From NCBI GenBank assembly GCA_946480065.1, contig CAMLJA010000079.1, positions 1-8,221 of the forward strand: a stretch of 8,221 nt of DNA, in the 5' to 3' direction. Positions within the stretch are counted from its first letter, which is position 1, and the number at the start of each line of letters is the position of its first letter. The stretch comes from an uncultured Thermomonas sp. GTDB taxonomy: Bacteria; Pseudomonadota; Gammaproteobacteria; Xanthomonadales; Xanthomonadaceae. Shown here piece by piece: positions 1 through 5,690 of this stretch. The notes under the pieces were generated by a model. The model saw only the letters and a list, made by a program, of their open reading frames with translations. It ran no database searches and was not told the DNA's origin. The position numbers and the translations under genes were made by a program.

Positions 1-301
1 TCTCGCGCGCGGTCAGGCGCTTGTACACGCCGCGCGCGTCGGGCAGCACGCCCAGGCTGCGGCGCACGCGCTCCGGGTCGGCGGCGACGTCGACGCCGTC
101 CACCAGCACGCGCCCGGTTTCCGGCGACATCAGGGTGTAGAGCATGCGCAGCGTGGTGGTCTTGCCGGCGCCGTTAGGGCCCAGCAGGCCGGTGATCTCG
201 CCGTCGCGGGCGGTGAAGCCCACGTCGTCCACGGCGACCACCGGGGTCTTGTCCTTGCCCCGTCCGGGGAAGGTCTTGCGGAGGTGTTCTGCAACGATCA
301 T
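1..301 (-). CDS. natA: NatA-type ABC transporter ATP-binding protein, N-terminal part (runs off window)
   Basis: This is the first 100 residues of a nucleotide-binding subunit of an ABC exporter; the gene continues past base 1. ATP hydrolysis by such a subunit drives a separate membrane permease, which is not visible here. Walker A is GPNGAGKTT at residues 41-49, preceded by the usual GEITGLL strand and followed by TLRMLYTLMSPETG. The Q-loop region reads LGVLPDARGVYKRLTARE (about 83-100), which resembles NatA, the ATPase of the Bacillus sodium exporter NatAB, in the stretch leading to RLTxRE. The usual Q-loop glutamine is replaced by Asp88. The ATG at 301 has an AAGGA ribosome site 8 bases upstream (310-314). 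The gene starts 38 bases after the hydrolase stop, so both are probably co-transcribed. The ABC ATPase call is certain; the NatA subtype and the substrate (Na+, drug or peptide) are inference. Confidence 0.85.
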   Translation of the reverse strand, partial: MIVAEHLRKTFPGRGKDKTPVVAVDDVGFTARDGEITGLLGPNGAGKTTTLRMLYTLMSPETGRVLVDGVDVAADPERVRRSLGVLPDARGVYKRLTARE

Positions 302-339
302 TGCGTCGGTCCTTGGAAGTCGTGTCGTGCGGCGCCGGC

Positions 340-1893
340 TCAGGGCTCGGCGCCGTTGAAGCTGACGAACGGGACGGCGTAGCCGAGCTTGTCCAGGCAG
401 GTCCCGTCCAGCGCCCTGGCGTCGGCCTTCTCGATGAACTGGGCGAACAGCTTCGGCATGCAGCCGGCGCCCAGCACCGAATGGCCCTGGCCCTTCAGCA
501 CGAACAGGCGGCCGTTCGGCAGGCTCTGGACGATCTCCTTGCCGTAGCGGGGCGGCGTCACCGGGTCGAACTCGCCGGCCAGCACCAGCGCCGGCACCTT
601 GGTGGCCAGTGGCCGGTTGAAGTCCGCCGGCACCCGGCCCTTCGGCCAGGCCTTGCACATCGCGGCCATGCCCGAGGGCATCGCGTTGCCCAGCACGGTG
701 CCGGCGTCCTCGGCGCGCGTCACCATGCTGTCGGCGTCCTCGCTGCACACCACCGAGAGCTGCATGCCCATCGCCATCGCGTCCTTCAGGTCGCCGGTCA
801 TCATCCTGGCCAGCGCCATCAGGTTTTCGTAATGGCCGGCGTTGGCCTCGTGGATCAGCTTCGGCAGCAGCCCGGCGGCCAGCGGCATGTAGGCGTACAT
901 CCGCACCAGCCCGGCCACCGTCTCGGCGCGCAGGGTGCCCTGCTTCACCTCGCCGCTGGTGGCGTCGCGGTACTCCACCTGCACCGGGTTGGCGCGCAGC
1001 TTCGCCAGCAGCACGTCGAGCTCGGCGCGCGGGTCGCCCAGCTTGTCCTTGCAGGCGGGATCCTTGGTGCACAGGCCGAACTGCAGCGCCAGCGCGTCGT
1101 CCAGGTTGCGCGCGAAGATGTTGCCCAGGCCCAGGGTGTTGGGCACCGGCGAGTCCAGCACGATGCTGCGGGTCGCGGCCGGGTGGCGCATGGCGTACTG
1201 CTGGGCGACGCGGGTGCCGTAGCTCACGCCGACCAGGTTGACCTGCTCGGCCCCGATGGCCTGGCGCACCGCCTCGAGGTCGGCGACCGCGTCGGTGGTG
1301 GTGTAGAAGCGCAGGTCGGCCTTCTTCGACAGCTCGGCCGCGCAGGCGGCGGCGTCGGCCTGCATCGCCTCCGGCGACGCGTCGAAACCGTCGTCGTCCT
1401 CGTCCGGGGGCGTGCACGACAGCAGGTTCGAGTGGCCGGTGCCGCGCTGGTCGACCAGGATCACGCTGCGGCGCTTGCGGACTTCCTTGAACACCGGGTC
1501 CATCGCCGGGAAGGTGTCCACCGCCGATTGGCCGGGGCCACCCGCCAGGAAGAACACCGGGTCGGGCGAGGACTCGCCGTTGCCGGTGGGCTGCAGCCAC
1601 GCGATGTTCAGCGCGATCCTGCGGCCGTCGGGACGGCTGCGGTCCTCCGGCACCTCGAAGCGCGCGCACTGGGCTTCAAGGCTGTCCTTGCTCATCGGCG
1701 AGCTGAGGCTGCACGGGGTGAACGGGATCTTGCCCAGCATCACCGGCTTGACCGGCGCGAGGGGCGCGGCGGGGGCGGTGCGGTCGCCGGCGGGCGCGTC
1801 GCCGGCCGACTTGTCGGGGGCCAGCGCGCGGTAGCCCAACAGCGCGGCGGCGACCGCCACGGCGAGGATCAGTCTGGTCTTGCGGGAGTTCAT
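340..1893 (-). CDS. Exported alpha/beta hydrolase, S33 / tripeptidyl-aminopeptidase (TAP) type
   Basis: The 517-residue protein has the layout of S33-family peptidases such as the SlpD/SlpE and Streptomyces tripeptidyl aminopeptidases, which release short peptides or prolyl residues from N termini. Residues 1-25 form a basic start plus hydrophobic helix (signal peptide or anchor), then an Ala/Pro-rich linker to about residue 50. The hydrolase core shows FFLAGGPGQS at 114-123 (oxyanion loop), VDQRGTGHS at 147-155, the nucleophile elbow GVSYG with Ser224, LAGEFDPVTP with Asp443, and GQGHS with His471, a complete catalytic triad. The end (about 400-500) matches the TAP-like C-terminal region. 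Ten cysteines fit disulfide formation outside the cytoplasm. An in-frame ATG at 1944 would add 17 residues. I prefer 1893 because GAGGGG lies 5 bases upstream and the signal sequence then starts at the N terminus. The actual substrate is unknown; an esterase or proline iminopeptidase activity is possible. Confidence 0.9.
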   Translation of the reverse strand: MNSRKTRLILAVAVAAALLGYRALAPDKSAGDAPAGDRTAPAAPLAPVKPVMLGKIPFTPCSLSSPMSKDSLEAQCARFEVPEDRSRPDGRRIALNIAWLQPTGNGESSPDPVFFLAGGPGQSAVDTFPAMDPVFKEVRKRRSVILVDQRGTGHSNLLSCTPPDEDDDGFDASPEAMQADAAACAAELSKKADLRFYTTTDAVADLEAVRQAIGAEQVNLVGVSYGTRVAQQYAMRHPAATRSIVLDSPVPNTLGLGNIFARNLDDALALQFGLCTKDPACKDKLGDPRAELDVLLAKLRANPVQVEYRDATSGEVKQGTLRAETVAGLVRMYAYMPLAAGLLPKLIHEANAGHYENLMALARMMTGDLKDAMAMGMQLSVVCSEDADSMVTRAEDAGTVLGNAMPSGMAAMCKAWPKGRVPADFNRPLATKVPALVLAGEFDPVTPPRYGKEIVQSLPNGRLFVLKGQGHSVLGAGCMPKLFAQFIEKADARALDGTCLDKLGYAVPFVSFNGAEP

Positions 1894-1897
1894 CGGG

Positions 1898-1909
1898 ACC
1901 CCTCGGGGT
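1898..1909 (-). promoter_or_regulatory. Ribosome binding site of the hydrolase inside a small inverted repeat
   Basis: On the minus strand the sequence ACCCCGAGGGGT contains the GAGGGG Shine-Dalgarno 5 bases before the ATG at 1893. ACCC can pair with GGGT around the loop CGAG, so the ribosome site sits within its own weak hairpin. This site supports the start choice. Any regulatory role of the hairpin is speculative because the stem is only 4-5 bp. Confidence 0.4.
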
Positions 1910-1940
1910 GCTTGCGGGTGGAATACGGAATGGCGCGCGG

Positions 1941-2138
1941 TCACGCCTCGTCGGGCAGGAACACGTCTTCGATGCGGCAGGCGAACAGGCGGGCGATGCG
2001 GAAGGCCAGCGGCAGCGACGGGTCGTACTTGCCCGTCTCCAGCGCGTTGACGGTCTGCCGCGACACCTCCAGCCGCAGCGCCAGCTCGCCCTGCGACAGG
2101 CCCTCGCGTTCGCGCAGCTCGCGCAGGCGGTTGTTCAC
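1941..2138 (-). CDS. Small Xre/Cro-family helix-turn-helix transcriptional regulator
   Basis: This 65-residue protein is essentially a single lambda-Cro/Xre HTH domain (COG1476, YozG-like). LRELREREGLSQ forms helix 1 and its turn, SQGELALRL (15-23) helix 2, and SRQTVNALETGKYDPSLP (26-43) the recognition helix plus the very conserved following loop. The end (44-65) is the typical LAFRIARLF...EDVFLPDE tail. The start is a GTG at 2138. It is favoured because the family begins with a residue or two before the NRLRELRE stretch, and because it lies just 10 bases after the stop of the upstream membrane gene. Proteins of this group are usually small dimeric repressors encoded beside a multi-helix membrane protein, as here. 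The likely DNA targets are the two palindromes at 2931-2948 and 2973-2994, an inference from position and symmetry. The next gene (hydrolase) starts 47 bases downstream. Confidence 0.9.
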   Translation of the reverse strand: MNNRLRELREREGLSQGELALRLEVSRQTVNALETGKYDPSLPLAFRIARLFACRIEDVFLPDEA

Positions 2139-2148
2139 CGGGCGGGCC

Positions 2149-2745
2149 TCACAGGTAGCGCCGGGTCAGGACCATCTTGGCCACGCCGTAGATCAGGCAC
2201 AGCAGCGGGAACACCCAGATCATCGCGGCGGCGGGATCGACGTCGATGACCTTCGCCTTCTGGAGCAGGCCGCCGGCGAAGTACAGCAGCGAGAGCAGCA
2301 GGCTGGCGATGCCGATGGCCTCGGTTTCGAGCCGCCGCTGCAGTTCGTCGATCTCGCGCAGGTAGCGCAGCGCCGCGCGCATGAGCAGGGCGATCGCCAG
2401 CGCCGGCAGCACCGCCACCACCGCGCGCAGCGGCACCGAGTCGATCCCGCGCTTCACCAGCCAGATCGACAGGAACAGGGTCAGCGAGTAGCCGGCCATG
2501 ATCGGCCACAGGGCGCGCAGGTAGCGGCGGCCGGCCGGCTGCGCGTACATCTCGTCGCAGTGCTGGCGCCACCAGCGCGGCAGCAGCAGGAACAGCGCCG
2601 CGCCCAGCAGGTAGCCGGCGCCGATGCCGGTCCACATTCCCACCGTGTCGTCCGGCCAGCGCAGCAGCCAGCGCCCGGCCGCGGCCAGCGCCAGCGCGGC
2701 CAGGCCGATGAAGACGAACATCCACATCCAGCGGCGCAGGGTCAT
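2149..2745 (-). CDS. Six-helix integral membrane protein of unknown function, partner of the Xre regulator
   Basis: The 198-residue protein has six likely membrane segments at about 6-24, 36-56, 79-97, 107-127, 142-161 and 172-192. Between helices 4 and 5 lies a charged, probably cytoplasmic stretch with the motif YLREIDELQRRLETEAIGIA (128-147). From memory, a DELQRR...EA element of this kind recurs in uncharacterised membrane proteins encoded next to small Xre regulators, so it may be the contact or signalling surface. The ATG at 2745 is chosen over a longer frame reaching 2910: that extension has no membrane character and overlaps the small membrane gene upstream. The chosen start lies 4 bases after the stop of that gene, consistent with translational coupling. 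No catalytic motif is visible. A role in sensing the membrane state for the regulator is inference. Confidence 0.8.
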   Translation of the reverse strand: MTLRRWMWMFVFIGLAALALAAAGRWLLRWPDDTVGMWTGIGAGYLLGAALFLLLPRWWRQHCDEMYAQPAGRRYLRALWPIMAGYSLTLFLSIWLVKRGIDSVPLRAVVAVLPALAIALLMRAALRYLREIDELQRRLETEAIGIASLLLSLLYFAGGLLQKAKVIDVDPAAAMIWVFPLLCLIYGVAKMVLTRRYL

Positions 2746-2749
2746 CGGC

Positions 2750-2920
2750 TCAGCCCCGGCGCGAACGGGCGAGGAACACCACGCCCAGCGCGATGAACGA
2801 GGTGGCCACGCCGATGAAAGCGACCTGTCCCGCGGCCAGTGCGGAGGCCGAGAACGCGACCCCGGCGCCGAGGAACGCGATGCCAACGCCGCGCAGCTGC
2901 TTCGGATCATGCTGTTTCAT
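2750..2920 (-). CDS. Small two-helix membrane protein, 56 residues, first gene of the operon
   Basis: The frame encodes 56 residues beginning MKQHDPKQLRGVGIAFLGAG and ending in ARSRRG. Two hydrophobic stretches, about 12-28 and 33-50, are joined by a short Ala/Gly turn; the basic Arg-Ser-Arg-Arg end suggests the C terminus is cytoplasmic. The ATG at 2920 has GAGG 5 bases upstream (2926-2929) and lies about 24 bases after the predicted transcription start. The stop at 2752-2750 is 4 bases from the ATG of the six-helix membrane gene, so the two are probably translationally coupled. The hydrophobic pattern, ribosome site and spacing all support a real gene despite its size. Function is unknown. 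It may be a subunit or regulator of the larger membrane protein. Confidence 0.75.
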   Translation of the reverse strand: MKQHDPKQLRGVGIAFLGAGVAFSASALAAGQVAFIGVATSFIALGVVFLARSRRG

Positions 2921-2930
2921 GCCCACCTCG

Positions 2931-2948
2931 TGTCAAGGACGCTTGACA
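2931..2948. promoter_or_regulatory. Operator 2: palindrome TGTCAAG-N4-CTTGACA at the predicted transcription start
   Basis: This is a perfect 7+4+7 inverted repeat with spacer GACG on the plus strand. It shares its 7-base arms exactly with the palindrome at 2975-2992, centred 44 bp away (about four helical turns). It lies directly upstream of the ribosome site of the 56-residue gene and covers the predicted start of transcription (about 2944). Symmetry, size and position fit a dimeric Xre-type repressor. The link to the regulator at 2138-1941 is inference. Confidence 0.7.
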
Positions 2949-2950
2949 CG

Positions 2951-2980
2951 ACGATACGGCGACCGCGGATCGCTTGTCAA
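2951..2980 (-). promoter_or_regulatory. Sigma-70-type promoter of the membrane protein/Xre/hydrolase/ABC operon
   Basis: On the minus strand a perfect TTGACA -35 box (2980-2975) is followed by an 18-base spacer and TATCGT (2956-2951), a 4-of-6 match to TATAAT. Transcription would begin near 2944, giving a leader of about 24 bases before the ATG at 2920. The -35 box is formed by one arm of operator 1, and the start lies within operator 2, so repressor binding would block polymerase. Confidence 0.6.
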
Positions 2981-2994
2981 GCATCCTTGACAAG
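2973..2994. promoter_or_regulatory. Operator 1: extended palindrome over the -35 box
   Basis: This is a perfect 9+4+9 inverted repeat, CTTGTCAAG-CATC-CTTGACAAG on the plus strand, whose 18-bp core (2975-2992) has the same arms as operator 2. One arm is the TTGACA -35 box of the leftward promoter. The longer arms suggest it is the stronger of the two sites. No other copy of the full palindrome is seen in the window. The spacers differ while the arms are conserved, as expected for protein binding sites. Confidence 0.7.
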
Positions 2995-3004
2995 CAGGCC
3001 GAAC

Positions 3005-3026
3005 GCCGCGCGCGCAAGCGCGTGGC
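3005..3026 (-). terminator. Possible hairpin terminator downstream of fpr
   Basis: A 9-base stem (3005-3013 with 3018-3026) around a 4-base loop lies 17 bases after the fpr stop. It has one internal mismatch on the minus-strand transcript. There is no U tract after it, so intrinsic termination is doubtful. It separates fpr from the promoter of the next operon. Confidence 0.25.
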
Positions 3027-3042
3027 CGGGGATCCGCCCGGA

Positions 3043-3798
3043 TTACTTGTTGCTGACGTACTTCTCGCGGCGGATCCGCGGCACCGGCAGGCCTGCCGCC
3101 TTGAGCGCCTCGAAGCTGGCATCCACCATGTCGGGGTTGCCGCACAGGTAGGCGATGTCGCCGTCTGGCTCCGGGGCCAGTTCCGGCAGCACGTTCTGGA
3201 CGTAGCCGTGGCGGACGTCGGGGTGCGCGTGCGGCGAGCCTTCGGCGGGCAGTTCGCGCGACAGGCAGGGCAGGTAGCGGAAGCCCGGGTGGGCCTCCGC
3301 GAACGCGCGGAATTCGTCGCCGTAGAGCAGCTCGGCCGGGGTGCGCGCGCCCTGCAGCAGGACCACCTGCACCGCGCGCTCGGCGATCAGGCGCGCCAGC
3401 AGCGGCAGCATCGCCCGGTACGGGGTGATGCCGGTGCCGGTGCCGATCAGCAGGTAGCGGCGGTTGGCGTCGGCGGGCAGCAGGCAGAAGCGGCCGAACG
3501 GGCCGCTGGCGTCCAGCGTGCCGCCGAGCGGCATGCCCTCGAACAGCGCGGTGGCGGCGCCGCCGGCCACGTAGCTGACGGCGATGTCGACCGCCTCGCC
3601 CGGGCCCAGCGCGTGGTCGTGGCGGGTGGCCAGCGAGTAGCTGCGGCGGGCCGGACTGCCGTCGGCGTAGGCGAAGTGGACCTGGATGAACTGGCCGGGG
3701 ATGAAGTCCAGCGGCTGCCCGTCGTCGCGCTGGAACGACAGGTGCGCCACGGTCGGCGCGATCATCCGGCGCGACAGCAGCCGGAGGGGAAAATGCAC
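3043..3798 (-). CDS. fpr: Ferredoxin/flavodoxin-NADP+ reductase
   Basis: This FAD enzyme passes electrons between NADPH and ferredoxin or flavodoxin in the cytoplasm, often during oxidative stress or for iron-sulfur and haem metabolism. Numbered from a GTG at 3798 (251 residues), it shows the FAD-binding RSYSLA at 52-57, a phosphate-binding SYVAGGAATALF stretch at 75-86, the NADP-binding GTGTGITPYRAM at 119-130 and CGNPDMV at 219-225. It ends in REKYVSNK, a C-terminal extension after the NADP domain resembling the Azotobacter-type (bacterial subclass I) enzymes rather than the E. coli type ending in tryptophan. The start is uncertain: no ATG precedes the conserved FPLRLLSRRMIAP. Candidates are GTG 3798, TTG 3807 (with AGGG 6 bases upstream) and TTG 3831 (262 residues). 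The gene is divergent from yadG and seems to be a single transcription unit. Confidence 0.88.
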   Translation of the reverse strand: MHFPLRLLSRRMIAPTVAHLSFQRDDGQPLDFIPGQFIQVHFAYADGSPARRSYSLATRHDHALGPGEAVDIAVSYVAGGAATALFEGMPLGGTLDASGPFGRFCLLPADANRRYLLIGTGTGITPYRAMLPLLARLIAERAVQVVLLQGARTPAELLYGDEFRAFAEAHPGFRYLPCLSRELPAEGSPHAHPDVRHGYVQNVLPELAPEPDGDIAYLCGNPDMVDASFEALKAAGLPVPRIRREKYVSNK

Positions 3799-3865
3799 GA
3801 TGGCCAAGGGGCGCCCTGCTCGATGTTGCAACGCTGCGTGGCGGGGGTGCCAGCGCGCGGCCGCC

Positions 3866-3871
3866 TATACT
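3866..3871 (+). promoter_or_regulatory. Possible -10 element (TATACT) for yadGH
   Basis: TATACT matches TATAAT in five of six positions and is the only AT-rich patch in the fpr-yadG gap. Transcription would start about 3878, leaving a leader of about 67 bases before yadG. No recognisable -35 box lies 16-18 bases upstream. The same patch read on the other strand gives TAGTAT, which could serve fpr. Confidence 0.35.
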
Positions 3872-3913
3872 AACCGCACCCCGATTCCGGGCCTTCCCGG
3901 CAACCCCACGCCT

Positions 3914-3932
3914 GGCCGCGCGGCGCGCGGCC
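3914..3932 (+). repeat. GC-only inverted repeat directly before the yadG ribosome site
   Basis: GGCCGCGC and GCGCGGCC (8 bp, perfect) surround a 3-base GGC loop. The hairpin ends 2 bases before the GGAG Shine-Dalgarno at 3935-3938, which is itself 6 bases from the ATG at 3945. Such a stable stem in the leader could limit ribosome access or protect the mRNA end. High GC makes chance stems more likely, so function is unproven. Confidence 0.4.
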
Positions 3933-3944
3933 GCGGAGCCACCG

Positions 3945-4882
<938 letters not shown>

Positions 4883-4886
<4 letters not shown>

Positions 4887-5668
4887 GCGGCCCCGGCGTG
4901 GCGAACCCCAATCTGGTCGCGCTGGGCACCGTGGCGCGCCGCGAGGTGATGCGGATCCTGCGCATCTGGACGCAGACCCTGATCCCGCCGGCGATCACCA
5001 TGACCCTGTACTTCCTGATCTTCGGCGGCCTGATCGGCTCGCGCGTCGGGCAGATGGACGGGATCAAGTACATGGACTTCATCGTCCCCGGGCTGGTGAT
5101 GATGAGCGTGATCCAGAACAGCTACGGCAACATCACCTCGAGCTTCTTCGGCGCCAAGTTCGGCCGCCACGTCGAGGAACTGCTGGTCAGCCCGATGCCG
5201 AACTGGGTGATCCTGGGCGGCTACGTGGCCGGCGCGGTGCTGCGCGGGATCATGGTGGGCGCCATCGTGCTGTGCATCGCGATGTTCTTCACCAAGGTGC
5301 GGCTGCCGCATCCGCTGGTGATGGTCAGCTCGGTGCTGCTGGGCGCCACCATCTTCTCGCTGGCCGGCTTCATCAACGCGATCTACGCCAAGAAGTTCGA
5401 CGACGTGGCGATCGTGCCCACCTTCATCCTGACCCCGCTGACCTACCTGGGCGGCGTGTTCTACTCGGTCAAGCTGCTGCCCGGCTGGGCCGAGGCCGCC
5501 ACCCACGCCAACCCGATCTTCTACATGGTCAACGCGTTCCGCTACGGCCTGCTGGGCGTGTCCGACGTGCCGCTGTGGATCGCCTACGGGCTGATGCTGG
5601 GCTTCGTGGCGGTGCTGGGCGCGCTGGCCCTGTGGCTGCTGAAGCGGGGCGTGGGGCTGCGCAGCTGA
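4883..5668 (+). CDS. yadH: ABC-2 type transporter permease YadH
   Basis: The 261-residue inner-membrane permease pairs with YadG. It follows E. coli YadH along its whole length: RILRIWTQTLIPPAITMTLYF entry helix (about 24-44), IGSRVGQMDG, FIVPGLVMMSVIQNSYGN (66-83), SSFFGAKFGRHVEELLVSP (86-104), then PTFILTPLTYLGGVFYSVKLLP (179-200) and a KRGVGLRS end. About six membrane helices are visible, the fold of the ABC-2 membrane family; the amphipathic N-terminal coupling helix and the conserved EELL segment are where the ATPase is expected to dock. The ATG at 4883 overlaps the yadG stop by four bases, with AAGGAG 8 bases upstream (4869-4874), implying coupled translation and equal stoichiometry. 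It ends 10 bases before the stop of the convergent regulator gene. Confidence 0.95.
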
Positions 5669-5672
5669 CCTT

Positions 5673-5690
5673 GCCGCCTCAGCGGGCGGC
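5673..5690. terminator. Hairpin between convergent yadH and the TPR regulator gene
   Basis: GCCGCC (5673-5678) and GGCGGC (5685-5690) form a perfect 6-bp stem with a 6-base loop, starting 4 bases after the yadH stop. The loop contains the complement of the stop codon of the convergent gene (5679-5681). No U tract follows on either strand. As the gap between the two genes is only 10 bases, this is the only visible candidate for a shared two-way terminator. Confidence 0.35.

Noticed and set aside
301..2796. An 831-codon open frame on the plus strand
   Set aside because: It is antisense to the hydrolase, Xre and membrane genes. The product is rich in Arg, Gln, His, Gly and Val without any domain, typical of a GC-rich shadow frame; the minus-strand genes have full motifs.
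2931..2994. The paired palindromes as transposon ends or integration site
   Set aside because: No transposase or integrase is nearby, there is no target duplication, and their placement on the -35 box and transcription start is better explained as operators.
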